From positions 1-21,637 of IMG/VR virus record IMGVR_UViG_3300032331_002156: a stretch of 21,637 bases of DNA. One strand, given 5' to 3'. Both the position numbers and the translations under genes were made by a program. Of the stretch, positions 1 to 8,321 are shown one piece after another. Source of the stretch: a virus. Under the pieces are notes generated by a model. It ran no database searches. It was not told the DNA's origin and saw only the letters and a program-made list of their open reading frames with translations. Numbering within the stretch: the first letter of the stretch is position 1; each line of letters starts with the position of its first letter.

Positions 1-480
1 AACTTGTTTCAAGATTTGGACGTTGATACGGTTACCAGGTACGCCTTCTAGTGCGCTTACAGAAGAAGCACGACCAGTTGTACTGTTGCCAGAGTAAGCA
101 GTAGCAATTTTGAATGGGCTTAGAGCTTCATCACCTTTTGTTACTGATGTATCAAATGGGCTTGGAGCTGTAACAGTTTGTGTGTCAGCATAGCGTACAC
201 GCAATGTGTGGATTTGAGCTACCGGACCTGTCATTGGTTGTACACCAACGATTTCGTTAGCAATAACTGTAGGCATAACACGACGGATAACTGGTAGAAT
301 AACACGGTTAAGTGTTGCTACGTTACCTGCAGATGTTGCGCCAGCTGTTGCATTTTCAGCCAAGTGCTTGCGAGTGTTTTCAAGAATAACACCCATTGTG
401 GTTCTACGTGAACCGTTTAGACCTTCTAGCAGGGCATCTTTTGTTTCGCCCCAACGGCCTTCTAATAGTGCTTGTGTCAT
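1..480 (-). CDS. 23: Major capsid protein gp23, N-terminal part (runs off the window)
   Basis: This is the main head shell protein of T4-like phages. It assembles on the gp22 scaffold and is trimmed at its N-terminus by protease gp21. The frame is open from the ATG at 478-480 to the window edge, giving the first 160 residues. I translated it by hand: it begins MTQALLEGRWGETKDALLEG and later contains the block VIRRVMPTVIANEIVGVQPM followed by TGP-QIHTLRVRYA, which is very characteristic of gp23. Candidate gp21 cleavage sites (I/L-x-E) are present in the leader: LLEG twice and ILEN. The start is supported by a Shine-Dalgarno AGGAGA about 8 nt upstream. It lies last in the 20-67-21-22-23 series, 22 nt after gene 22, as in T4. 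A late-promoter-like TAAATA core overlaps the end of gene 22. Confidence 0.95.
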   Translation of the reverse strand, partial: MTQALLEGRWGETKDALLEGLNGSRRTTMGVILENTRKHLAENATAGATSAGNVATLNRVILPVIRRVMPTVIANEIVGVQPMTGPVAQIHTLRVRYADTQTVTAPSPFDTSVTKGDEALSPFKIATAYSGNSTTGRASSVSALEGVPGNRINVQILKQV

Positions 481-502
481 TTATATTTCTCCTAATTAGG
501 GT

Positions 503-1600
503 TTATTTAAGCCCTGCTAAACGTTTAATTTCAACTACATTATTATAGTCGGTTTCGACGCTGACCTTAGCAGATTTATCACCAGTAACTTCTTTACGAC
601 TTTCGGACAATACAGCTTTTTCAGTTTGTACAGCCACAGAGTTGTTTAGAACTGCTGGTAGATACTTTTCAAATGCAGACTTCAACCTATCGGTCTGCAC
701 GTTCTCAAGAAGTTGACCCATTACAGCCTGCTTCTCTTTGTTTAGAGGTTTTAGCAATTCATTCATTGATTGCTTACGCTCTTGTGATTCTTTAATAATT
801 TTAATTTCACGGTCTTTTGATTCAACCAGAGCAGCGTTTTGTGCAACAGCTTGATTAGCTTCTGCAATTTGCTGTTCTTTGTTTTCCAATGCTTTTGTTA
901 GTTTAGCAATTTCAGTATTCTCATTTAAGTGAGTGATAGCGAATTCGCTGGCAAAAGCTTCGAATAAACGACGTCCAAAATTGTTCTCACGAGCAATTTG
1001 AATGTCTTCTTTTAGTTGAGTCAACTCTGACTCTAGCTTGTTAGCTACAGATTCTTTAACAAGTGCAGAAGATTTAGCAACAAATGTTTTTTGTAGTTCA
1101 GCTAGTTTTGATTTAGCTTCACGTACTAGTTTAACTTTTGTTTCAACTACGTCTTGTTTGTCTTTAGCAAATTCTTGAATTTCTTCAGCCAACGCACGGA
1201 TAACGAACTTCTCTAGGCGCTGAATGCTTTCCTTTTGAGTGTGGCGGTCGCCACGTAGTTCTTTGATTTCTTCAGCTAGTTTTCCAACTAGGAAGCGATC
1301 AAATTTACCTGCGCTTTCTTGCATACGCTTGTTAAAACGTACACGGTCTGCGGCTAGCTGAGTTTTTTCTTCAGCAAATTCACGGATTTCTGCTTGGAGA
1401 CTTTCTGTGACCATCTTGTCTAGAGCTTCGACCATTACACTTTTATCGTGTTCATAGCGGCCAGCAAACTCTTCACGGATTTCTGCGCGAAGTTGTTCAC
1501 GTGCTTCATTTAACTTTGATTCCCAAGCTTCGCTGATAGCTGTCTTGGTTTCCTCGTTAATGATACCACTATCTATTAATGGTTTGATAGCATCAAACAT
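503..1600 (-). CDS. 22: Prohead core scaffold protein gp22
   Basis: The product is the major scaffold of the prohead, degraded by gp21 before DNA packaging. The 365-residue protein is almost entirely charged helix and coiled coil (long runs rich in E, K, Q, A and L, very few aromatics, no cysteine). It ends with a short region containing VEIKRLAGLK. N-terminal residues 1-30 (MFDAIKPLIDSGIINEE) resemble the conserved start of marine T4-like gp22 proteins. T4 gp22 is about 270 residues, so this one is longer. The ATG has a good Shine-Dalgarno (AGGAGA) 7 nt upstream. It lies between the protease and capsid genes, exactly the T4 order, and that position carries much of the assignment because scaffold sequences diverge fast. 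Confidence 0.88.
   Translation of the reverse strand: MFDAIKPLIDSGIINEETKTAISEAWESKLNEAREQLRAEIREEFAGRYEHDKSVMVEALDKMVTESLQAEIREFAEEKTQLAADRVRFNKRMQESAGKFDRFLVGKLAEEIKELRGDRHTQKESIQRLEKFVIRALAEEIQEFAKDKQDVVETKVKLVREAKSKLAELQKTFVAKSSALVKESVANKLESELTQLKEDIQIARENNFGRRLFEAFASEFAITHLNENTEIAKLTKALENKEQQIAEANQAVAQNAALVESKDREIKIIKESQERKQSMNELLKPLNKEKQAVMGQLLENVQTDRLKSAFEKYLPAVLNNSVAVQTEKAVLSESRKEVTGDKSAKVSVETDYNNVVEIKRLAGLK
504..511 (-). promoter_or_regulatory. Late promoter candidate for gene 23
   Basis: CTTAAATA on the minus strand keeps the TAAATA core of the late consensus (6 of 8) and sits 24 nt before the capsid ATG, overlapping the gene 22 stop codon. A separate strong promoter for the capsid gene is usual in T4-like phages. 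Confidence 0.45.
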
Positions 1601-1614
1601 GGATCATTCTCCTG

Positions 1615-2250
1615 TTATATTTTTAAGTCTTTGATGAGGCGTCTTACTTCCTCTTGCAAATACTTCTGGACCTTTTGATTTGCACCGGCATCTTTTGCCA
1701 TATCGAGGACCCTGTGACCTCCACGCATATTCATAAGCCCTTCGTAAACAGCTTTTGGATATGCATTAGGCGCACTGGGTTGTGCAACTATATCAACTGT
1801 GACTATTTCAAAGTCACTGACATGTCCCGAACCTTCATTAACGTTACCGCTACCTCTGCTCGAAACACCTAGCTTCACTCCACTTTCCAACATAGTTGTT
1901 ACTAGTTGTCCCATTGGAGTTGGAAGAATTTTTAACTTACCGAAGCCGTTAGGGCCATCCATCCACATGTCTGTAATCATGTGACATACTCGATCTAAGT
2001 TAATTTTTAAATCATCTGGATGATCTAGTTCGCCTAAAACGCTATAACCATCTTTGATTTGTGTGTTAATAGTTTCAACAGCTTGAGCAATTTCTTGAAC
2101 TGGGTATACACGTTGGTTAGCGTTTTTAACTCCGCCTTGAACAAATATACCCTTCATATAGAGATTCTTACCTTTGCCGTCAGCAGTTGACTCTGCTAGG
2201 AGTTCCATCCTAGCATTATCAAAGGTTAAATGTTCTCTTAATAAGTTCAT
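1615..2250 (-). CDS. 21: Prohead core protease gp21
   Basis: This is the serine protease of the prohead core (herpesvirus/T4 prohead protease-type family). It cleaves scaffold, core proteins and the capsid N-terminus after I/L-x-E, then digests itself. The 211 residues match T4 gp21 in length. Visible motifs are GELDHP at about residues 73-78, supplying the catalytic histidine (H77), and GVSSRG at about 128-133, supplying the catalytic serine. A typical C-terminal tail that could be autocleaved follows. The start ATG sits 4 nt after the upstream gp67-like stop, with only a weak ribosome site, so translational coupling is likely. Gene 22 follows 14 nt downstream. Confidence 0.93.
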   Translation of the reverse strand: MNLLREHLTFDNARMELLAESTADGKGKNLYMKGIFVQGGVKNANQRVYPVQEIAQAVETINTQIKDGYSVLGELDHPDDLKINLDRVCHMITDMWMDGPNGFGKLKILPTPMGQLVTTMLESGVKLGVSSRGSGNVNEGSGHVSDFEIVTVDIVAQPSAPNAYPKAVYEGLMNMRGGHRVLDMAKDAGANQKVQKYLQEEVRRLIKDLKI

Positions 2251-2254
2251 GTAA

Positions 2255-3259
2255 TTACTTACCGATGTGCTTCATTGGGCTTTTCTTGTTGATAGGACGA
2301 GTTCCGTCATTACCAACTAGTTTGCCTTTTTCTGGATCGTTTGTTTCAGGTTGACGATCTGACTTGTGTTTGTAAGATGTGTGACCAGAGTCTTTGCCTG
2401 GAACATTAGCAAACTTGCCCGCGTTTTTTAGCTGGCCACGACCTTTAGCATATTCGTTGGTTGGTTCTTCAATGTTCTTACCAAACACATCAGCTTCGGC
2501 TCCACCACGTGCAGTATTCTTAGTTGTACCACCCATGTCAGCACCAGGACCAGTAACGCTTCTAGTGTTGCGTTCGCCTTGCTTTTCGCTCTTAGCACCA
2601 GTACCAGCCATCTTACCGCTTGGGCTAGATTGCTCACCTGGATACTCGCCAATTTTCTCAACGTATTCACGAATCCACTCAGCTTCAGTCATTTTCTTTT
2701 TGCTGTCTTTTTTGCTTTTTAGCATGTCTTCTTTGGCGTCTTCGTCGTCTTTGGCTTCCATGTACATTTCTTCCATTTCGTCGCCTTCGCCATCCATGTC
2801 ATCACTGCCCATGTCGTGCATTCCAGCGTGGTCATGATCTTCAGCATTTTCACCAGCCATCAAAGCGTCAAATTCTGCTTTTAGTTCGTCTAGTGCATCT
2901 TCAAGATCCATAACACGGTCTTCCATGTCGCCTTCGCCGCCCATGTCATCCATATCGTGATCCATGTCGCTGCCCATGTCATCCATGCCGTCGCCCATGT
3001 CGTCATCGCTGTCTAAGCTGATACCGTCTTCGTCTTCAGCATCTTCTTCGTCTTCTTGCATGCCTTCTTCGTCTGCAGAAATTTCGTCGACCATGTTACT
3101 GACTGGGTTTCCACCAACTTCTTCTAGGTCCTGCTCGTCAATTAATGACTCGTAGATGTCACGTGATTTTTCCACAACGATTTGGTGGAACAATTCACGA
3201 GCCTTAGCTTCGTCATCATTAATGATGTATTCAATTAGTTGTTCGTATTTTGTTGACAT
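2255..3259 (-). CDS. 67: Enlarged acidic prohead core protein, gp67-like
   Basis: This is probably an internal prohead core protein. T4 gp67 is about 80 residues: a short helical N-terminus with an IEAI--ND---A--LF pattern, then an acidic tail. Residues 1-40 here (EQLIEYIINDDEAKARELFH) fit that pattern. The protein is 334 residues, and residues roughly 60-170 are an extreme Asp/Glu/Met/Gly low-complexity tract with repeated DDM, GDM and SDMD units. A second segment near residue 195 (EAEWIREYVEKIGEYPGEQ) leads into a Gly/Lys/Asn-rich basic tail ending SPMKHIGK. The product is thus acidic in the middle and basic at the end. GGA about 9 nt before the ATG serves as ribosome site, and a TGTAAATA late-promoter candidate lies 45 nt upstream. 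The position between 20 and 21 agrees with gp67/gp68; a fused 67+68 role is possible. Confidence 0.72.
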   Translation of the reverse strand: MSTKYEQLIEYIINDDEAKARELFHQIVVEKSRDIYESLIDEQDLEEVGGNPVSNMVDEISADEEGMQEDEEDAEDEDGISLDSDDDMGDGMDDMGSDMDHDMDDMGGEGDMEDRVMDLEDALDELKAEFDALMAGENAEDHDHAGMHDMGSDDMDGEGDEMEEMYMEAKDDEDAKEDMLKSKKDSKKKMTEAEWIREYVEKIGEYPGEQSSPSGKMAGTGAKSEKQGERNTRSVTGPGADMGGTTKNTARGGAEADVFGKNIEEPTNEYAKGRGQLKNAGKFANVPGKDSGHTSYKHKSDRQPETNDPEKGKLVGNDGTRPINKKSPMKHIGK

Positions 3260-3291
3260 ATTCGTGATCCTTTTTAAAAATATGTAAATGA

Positions 3292-3315
3292 ATTCTGTAT
3301 AGTTATTTACAGAAT
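3292..3315 (-). promoter_or_regulatory. Late promoter candidate within an inverted repeat, before the gp67-like gene
   Basis: TGTAAATA on the minus strand (3304-3311) matches TATAAATA at 7 of 8 bases, 45 nt before the ATG at 3259. It overlaps one arm of a perfect 8-bp inverted repeat, ATTCTGTA/TACAGAAT (3292-3299 with 3308-3315). Confidence 0.45.
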
Positions 3316-3368
3316 ATGCGTATATTAGGGGTTAAATGGGCATTTTTTGACGTATTTGTCAAATATAA

Positions 3369-3599
3369 TTATACGCCAACGCCGCCTGCGGCTGCGGCAG
3401 GGGCTTTATACTGTGTTGTGACTTTTTCTAACTTTTGTTCGTGCTCTAGTTTTCGCACGTCATTCATCATTCTTAGCTTGTTAAGTCTGGCCAAAGTTAA
3501 TCGAGTTTTACGTGTGTCGTCGGCTTTAAGCACAGAATTATCGTCTTTTTCAGTACGATATCCTGCGGGTATTGGCTCAAATAATTCATTAACTTGCAT
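3369..3599 (-). CDS. Small conserved-looking protein between portal and core genes (gp68 position)
   Basis: This is a 76-residue protein of unknown function. The central part (YRTEKDDNSVLKADDTRKTR, then LTLARLNKLRMMNDVRKLEHEQK) is a charged helix rich in Arg and Lys, followed by VTTQYK and an Ala/Gly tail (APAAAAGGVGV). There are no cysteines or membrane segments. It starts 23 nt after the portal stop, on the same strand, inside the head operon, which supports a real gene with a role in head assembly. T4 has two small core genes here (67 and 68); since the next gene looks like 67, this one could fill a 68-like role, but I see no sequence proof of that. The ribosome site is poor; coupling to the portal is likely. 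Confidence 0.7.
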   Translation of the reverse strand: MQVNELFEPIPAGYRTEKDDNSVLKADDTRKTRLTLARLNKLRMMNDVRKLEHEQKLEKVTTQYKAPAAAAGGVGV

Positions 3600-3622
3600 A
3601 GTGTTATTTAACCAAAATCCTA

Positions 3623-5347
3623 TTAACTTGCTGGAACAGGCGCTGGTCCAGCAACTGCACCGGCACCTCCTGCAGGCACGCCACCTGGTGCAGGTGCTCC
3701 TGGCATGCCTTCTCCTTCTGGAGCCACTGGCATTTCTGCATTTTGAATGTCAGCATCCAATCCACCCGGACTAATACCAACACTACGTAAGCCTGCTTCA
3801 TCTGCTGGCGCTTTTTCTGTATCACCTTGCTCTTCTGCCCACATACGTTCATTGTCACTCATTTCTTCTTCTGTTAATCCCAAATAACGAGTTAACAAGA
3901 AACGTTTGCTTAGATAAGGAAATGCTTCTAACTGTGTAAATGATGTAATTCTGGCTTGATCGACTTCTGCTTGGCGATAGCTAGCAAAGTTCTGTGGCTC
4001 GTTAAAGTTTAACTCAAACAAGTTATTGTCTATGTTAATACCTCGCCAACGCAAGAACATTTTAAATTCTTGATCCAGCTTTTCAACAATCATACGCTGT
4101 AATCGCATACAATATTGATTAAAGCGCCATTCTTGAATCAGTGCTGTACCAACCCTACCATCACTGAATGTATTGGGATTACTGGTTCCATCGTCTAATC
4201 CCGTGGGCAAGTAGCTAGCAGGAATACGTAATCCACGGAATAACTTGTTGGTAAAGAAGTGTAAGTCAGTGATTTCGCCTAAGTTTTGGCCGCCAGGTAA
4301 TGGTTCTACACTACTGCCCCTGCCATCGGCAGTTTGTGGGAAGAAGAAATCTTCATTGGTTGACAATGGATTATACGTGGCATCCATCATATTTTGACCG
4401 CCACCGGTTTGTGTAGGAATTCTACGCTGTGCAATTTCGTTTTTAACACGTTCTACAAAGGCCATGGCCATGTGACTAGGCATGTTACCCACATCAATTT
4501 TAAACACTCTACGTTCAGGCGCACGTTGCACACGATAGATAATGATAGCATCTTCCAGTAACTCTTTTTGTTTGAATACTTTGAAAACATTTTCTAATAC
4601 TGAATTACCAAAAGGCCAGCTAAAGTCTAAACCTTCTGTTAGTGTTAAATGTACAACATGTTCGGCATTAATAGCTGTTTCATTTTGTGCATGACTAAAG
4701 CGACTGCCGCCACTGTAGGGATTTTTAGGTTGAATGTACGCACCGCTGCCGCCACCAACTTGAGGATGGTTAACACTGATATCAGTGTTAGTGATTGTTG
4801 TGGCTGTCAAATTTTGAAAGTTAGGTGCAATGTCTTTTAAAATATATTGCTCAGGCTCTTTGCCTTTGGCTTCATTGACGATGATCTTTGTAACTTTGCT
4901 CATCTCTACCCAAAACAATTTAAATGTTTCTGGATCACGTATAAACACTTGGTCACCGTATTTGATTGTATTACGGAACATTTTGAATATACGTTTGTTG
5001 AATTCGTTTAAGCTGACCCACTGCGTTAGCTGTTCACGTATAATTTTTACTTCGTTGTCTGTGGGTTTTTCTTTCCAGTAAAAACTAAACGCAGTTCCGT
5101 TTTCGTCATTTTCCTGTGTACTAAATTCAGCTAAGATATCTAAGGCAGCATTAACTTCGCTGTCCATGTCCATTTGTTCATATTGATTATAACGTTCAAT
5201 ACGGTTTGGATGCCCAATATATACCTCAGGCAAATTACTTTGGTAGTTTTTATAACCAAATTGGGGACTGCCGGCAGTGACGCCACTGATTGGGCTGATT
5301 GCCCCAGACGTTGTACTGGCTGTGCGAAAATACTTTTTCCAAGTCAT
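3623..5347 (-). CDS. 20: Portal vertex protein gp20
   Basis: The product forms the dodecameric portal ring at the head vertex, which starts prohead assembly and is the channel for DNA packaging. The 574 residues (T4: 524) contain the family's diagnostic stretches: IERYNQYEQMDMDSEVNAAL near residues 50-70, the block around WVSLNEFNKRIFKMFRNTIK, the YRVQRAPERRVFKIDVGNMP segment, and DLHFFTNKLFRGLRIPASYL followed by PTG. The extra length is mostly a low-complexity C-terminal tail of about 60 residues rich in Pro, Gly and Ala (GMPGAPAPGGVPAGG). The ATG lies 29 nt after the tape-measure-like gene, with a GGTAAATA late-promoter candidate just before it and no strong Shine-Dalgarno. Confidence 0.96.
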   Translation of the reverse strand: MTWKKYFRTASTTSGAISPISGVTAGSPQFGYKNYQSNLPEVYIGHPNRIERYNQYEQMDMDSEVNAALDILAEFSTQENDENGTAFSFYWKEKPTDNEVKIIREQLTQWVSLNEFNKRIFKMFRNTIKYGDQVFIRDPETFKLFWVEMSKVTKIIVNEAKGKEPEQYILKDIAPNFQNLTATTITNTDISVNHPQVGGGSGAYIQPKNPYSGGSRFSHAQNETAINAEHVVHLTLTEGLDFSWPFGNSVLENVFKVFKQKELLEDAIIIYRVQRAPERRVFKIDVGNMPSHMAMAFVERVKNEIAQRRIPTQTGGGQNMMDATYNPLSTNEDFFFPQTADGRGSSVEPLPGGQNLGEITDLHFFTNKLFRGLRIPASYLPTGLDDGTSNPNTFSDGRVGTALIQEWRFNQYCMRLQRMIVEKLDQEFKMFLRWRGINIDNNLFELNFNEPQNFASYRQAEVDQARITSFTQLEAFPYLSKRFLLTRYLGLTEEEMSDNERMWAEEQGDTEKAPADEAGLRSVGISPGGLDADIQNAEMPVAPEGEGMPGAPAPGGVPAGGAGAVAGPAPVPAS

Positions 5348-5368
5348 TTTAAAAATCTCTTTGTTAGA

Positions 5369-5376
5369 TATTTACC
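5369..5376 (-). promoter_or_regulatory. Late promoter candidate for gene 20
   Basis: GGTAAATA on the minus strand (6 of 8 to the late consensus, with the full TAAATA core) lies directly after the tape-measure stop codon and 21 nt before the portal ATG at 5347. Confidence 0.4.
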
Positions 5377-7416
5377 TTAAGTGTATTTGGTGGCAGTCAA
5401 TATTCTATCTAAGGTATCATTGCCATCTTTGGTGTGAGTTATTAACTCTGTTAATTTAACAGCTACATCATTCATTGCTAACACAACATCGTCTTCTGTT
5501 GATGCAACTACCACTGGTAAATTAGATTTATTTGCCGGCGAATTAGCTTTATTAGTTTCTGCCTGTTCTGTGGTATTTTCATTGCGGTCATTGGTGCTAC
5601 GGTCATCTCTACTGCGTGGTTCAGGATTTGGTGGCTGGGTATTGGTAGTATTTGCAGGAGGTACAACCTGCACTGGCATTGGATTTTGTGGGGTCCAATG
5701 AGGATTGTCACGTTCGTCTCTGAGCCATTCGTATAATCTCTGAATTGCTGATAAGGTAAGATCAATGGGATGTTCAGCTGGGGGTAGCTCGTTCGGTTGT
5801 CGTTGCGGTTGACGGCCTTGAACTATTCCTAGCATTTTAGCAAACTCGACTAACAAACTACCAGTGGGATCCATCAATGCACTGGTCAGTGTTCTTACTT
5901 GCCCCAATGCTTCTGCATAAGGTTCCATTATTGCTTTAGATAAATCTATGGCATCATTGACCATTGGTAAATTTGATATTGTTATATTTTCAAATTTTAT
6001 TTTTAAACCTTCTAATGCCGACACTGCTTTGTCTACTATATCCGGCAGTTTAGACATTGCGGCTGCGGTGTCGTTGGTGGCTTTTATTTGTGCTTCAACT
6101 GCATTTTTTTGTTGGGTTTGTGTAGCCAAGGCCGTCGAATTTACACTGTTTAACATAGTACCAATATCCCCGAGGTAACCCTGAGAGTTTAATATCAGTA
6201 ATTCTCTATTAGCCTGTGCTTGAGCTTTGGTAACATCTGCATTGTCCTGAATTATCCGAGCCTGTGATTGTTTAAAAACATCTTGACTCTGACCTATGCT
6301 ATTGTACAAAGAATCGATTACTTCTGCTTGTGCTGGTGCAAATGCTCTAAACATTTGCCCGGATCTACTAATTACTCTTCCGTTGGTAGCCACCACATCC
6401 ATCATATATCTATATGCTTCTTCGCCATATGTTTGTCGTATACGAGTCAGTGCTGTTTGTGTATTTGCTGCTTCGTCAGTACTCATTTCACTCAAACGTA
6501 ACTGATATGCAGCACTTTTCCTACGTTCGGCTTCTTCTTGTTTTAATTCTTCTGTTCTTTTTCCTGTTAGGTTGCTGAGTTCTTTTTGATTCAGTAAATA
6601 ACTTTTTGCACCTTTTTGAAGCTCGGCTTGATTGGCCACGGCATCGATACCTAATTTTGATTGTAAAGCAACATAATCAGTGACTTCACCGGCTAAATTA
6701 TCCATAGTGCCGTATATAGATAACAACCCAGGGCTAATAGCTGTGGTCATTTTCATCATTCGACCAGCAGCATCCTGTGCATTTCCGCCCAATAAGGCCA
6801 AATTTGGTGCACTCTTACTAGCAAAAGCAGAAAAAGTCTCCATGCTAATTCCAGCATCGTGCGCGGCTTGACTAGCCCTAGTCATACTGCCACCAAATAT
6901 CATACCTGCATCTGTCATGCTTTTGTATTCGTTGACTAATTTCTGTGTTTCTTGAATCTGATTTTTTGCTGCGCTAATAATAACATCAACACCAGCCATA
7001 AATGCTTTTTGTGCTTCAAGTCCTAGGCTACTAAAAAACGGAGTAGCTTTAGCAAATGCCCCTACTAGTCCCCCTGTGGTTAAAACTAATTTTTGCAATA
7101 TATCGTGTGCAAAGTTTATGGGAGGTATCAATGCCATAAACACTTCTCTGGTGCCACCAACACTGGAATTCATACTATTGATACTACTAGCAGCCGTTAC
7201 TAGCCCGTCCCTGAATCCGCCGCCAGCACTTTTTAAACTATCTATACTTCTGGATGCCCTGTCAGCAGCTGAAGCCTGTGCATCTGCGGCTGTTGTTTGA
7301 CCACGAGTCGATTGGCTCAATCGGCCGAGAGATCTGGCAACATCTTCAGCTTGGGCGCTAGTCAATCCCAAGGAGTTCATTAATTGCTGTATTTGTGCTG
7401 GGTCAATGTCGCTCAT
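5377..7416 (-). CDS. Probable tail tape-measure protein (gp29-like role)
   Basis: This is a 679-residue virion protein, probably the tail length ruler. It is mainly helical and Ala/Ser/Gln rich, with a hydrophobic region at about residues 90-145 (EVFMALIPPINFAHDILQKL, then GGLVGAFAKATPFFSSLG) typical of tape-measure proteins. Long coiled-coil-like stretches follow, and then a Pro/Asn/Thr-rich linker at about 560-640 and a short helical C-terminus. By the usual 0.15 nm per residue it would give a tail of roughly 100 nm, close to T4, whose ruler gp29 has 590 residues. It is divergent from the gp26-like gene (56-nt gap) and directly upstream of the portal, where T4 has the sheath and tube genes 18 and 19. 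I saw no lysozyme or peptidase motif. Another large structural protein remains possible. No clear Shine-Dalgarno; an AATAAATA late-promoter candidate lies 38 nt before the ATG. Confidence 0.6.
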   Translation of the reverse strand: MSDIDPAQIQQLMNSLGLTSAQAEDVARSLGRLSQSTRGQTTAADAQASAADRASRSIDSLKSAGGGFRDGLVTAASSINSMNSSVGGTREVFMALIPPINFAHDILQKLVLTTGGLVGAFAKATPFFSSLGLEAQKAFMAGVDVIISAAKNQIQETQKLVNEYKSMTDAGMIFGGSMTRASQAAHDAGISMETFSAFASKSAPNLALLGGNAQDAAGRMMKMTTAISPGLLSIYGTMDNLAGEVTDYVALQSKLGIDAVANQAELQKGAKSYLLNQKELSNLTGKRTEELKQEEAERRKSAAYQLRLSEMSTDEAANTQTALTRIRQTYGEEAYRYMMDVVATNGRVISRSGQMFRAFAPAQAEVIDSLYNSIGQSQDVFKQSQARIIQDNADVTKAQAQANRELLILNSQGYLGDIGTMLNSVNSTALATQTQQKNAVEAQIKATNDTAAAMSKLPDIVDKAVSALEGLKIKFENITISNLPMVNDAIDLSKAIMEPYAEALGQVRTLTSALMDPTGSLLVEFAKMLGIVQGRQPQRQPNELPPAEHPIDLTLSAIQRLYEWLRDERDNPHWTPQNPMPVQVVPPANTTNTQPPNPEPRSRDDRSTNDRNENTTEQAETNKANSPANKSNLPVVVASTEDDVVLAMNDVAVKLTELITHTKDGNDTLDRILTATKYT

Positions 7417-7454
7417 ATTTTAAAATTAGGGTAAAATCCAGATAAGTATTAGTA

Positions 7455-7462
7455 TATTTATT
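7455..7462 (-). promoter_or_regulatory. Late promoter candidate for the tape-measure-like gene
   Basis: AATAAATA on the minus strand matches the late consensus at 7 of 8 bases and lies 38 nt before the ATG at 7416, in the short gap shared with the divergent gp26-like gene. The plus strand has only a weaker GATAAGTA at 7441-7448 for the gp26-like gene. Confidence 0.5.
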
Positions 7463-7472
7463 GGAATCAAAT

Positions 7473-8321
7473 ATGACTGAACCGAACCAAGCTAACCCTT
7501 TATTAAAATATTTTAGACAACCACAGCTACATTTAAAATTGCCCAGCGGCGGCAAGTGGTGGAAACCAGGCTCATTAGAATTACCTGTTACGGGAGAATT
7601 GCCCGTTTACGCTATGACTGCAAGGGATGAACTAGCATCCAAGACACCCGACGCACTACTTAACGGGCAAAGCACCGTGGATGTTATTCAAAGTTGCTGC
7701 CCATCCATCAAGGATGCTTGGCAAATACCCAGTGTGGATCTAGACAGTATCTTAATAGCAATTAGATTAGCTACTTACGGTAATCACATGGAATTCGTCA
7801 GTGTCTGCCCGCATTGCAATAATAAAAACGAGCATGCCGCAGACCTACAATTTTTGTTAAATGCTATCAATTGCCCAGATTTTGAAACACCTGTAAATAT
7901 AGCAGATTTAGAAATTTACTTAAAACCTTTGACATTTTCAGATTTTAATAAAGCCAGTATAAAGTCATACGAAGAACAGCGTTTACTGTCTGTGGTACAA
8001 AATGAAAGTATCTCGGAGTCAGAGAAACTAGTAAAGTTTAATCAGCTATTCCGCAGTGTATTAGACATGACCGTAAAACAGTTGTCTAATAATGTGGGAG
8101 GAGTACGTATGCCCGATGGTACATTAGTATCTGACACTACAATGCTAGCAGAATTTTTTGCCAACTGTGATAGACCAATTTGGAATTCGGTTAGAGATAG
8201 AATTAACAATATTGGTGATAAAAGCGAACTAAAAAATATTCCAGTCAAATGCGATAATGAAGAATGTCAAAAAGAGTACACTGCTCCGCTGCAATTCGAG
8301 TTATCAAGTTTTTTCGCATAA
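7473..8321 (+). CDS. 26: gp26-like baseplate / tail-assembly protein (zero-frame product)
   Basis: A 282-residue protein resembling the T4 gp26 baseplate hub family found in marine T4-like phages. Residues 20-60 read LKLPSGGKWW, then ELPVTGELPVYAMTARDELA, a beta-rich start typical of the group. Residues 60-100 include DALLNGQSTVDVIQSCCP and SILIAIRLATYGN. A zinc-ribbon-like pair follows: CPHC at 112-115 and C-x4-C near the C-terminus (KCDNEEC). ATG 7473 is preferred over the in-frame TTG at 7461 because GGA lies 7 nt before it. The gene stands divergent to the tape-measure-like gene. Its last codons form a frameshift heptamer, so a longer fusion product is expected. In T4, gp26 works in hub assembly; by position next to the ruler gene it may act as a tail-assembly chaperone (inference). 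Confidence 0.68.
   Translation: MTEPNQANPLLKYFRQPQLHLKLPSGGKWWKPGSLELPVTGELPVYAMTARDELASKTPDALLNGQSTVDVIQSCCPSIKDAWQIPSVDLDSILIAIRLATYGNHMEFVSVCPHCNNKNEHAADLQFLLNAINCPDFETPVNIADLEIYLKPLTFSDFNKASIKSYEEQRLLSVVQNESISESEKLVKFNQLFRSVLDMTVKQLSNNVGGVRMPDGTLVSDTTMLAEFFANCDRPIWNSVRDRINNIGDKSELKNIPVKCDNEECQKEYTAPLQFELSSFFA

Noticed and set aside
2394-2837. 147-codon plus-strand frame opposite the gp67-like gene
   Set aside because: It is the complement of a repetitive acidic gene, with Ser/Leu/Pro-rich composition and no ribosome site.
3316-3774. 152-codon plus-strand frame opposite the small head protein and the gp20 tail
   Set aside because: It runs antisense to genes 20 and the 76-residue protein; low-complexity content comes from the Pro/Ala/Gly-rich codons on the other strand.
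8264-8314. ATG 8264 as start of the ORF downstream of the gp26-like gene
   Set aside because: Its first 17 codons overlap the conserved zinc-ribbon codons of the gp26-like gene in another frame, with no good Shine-Dalgarno; frameshifting explains the ORF better.
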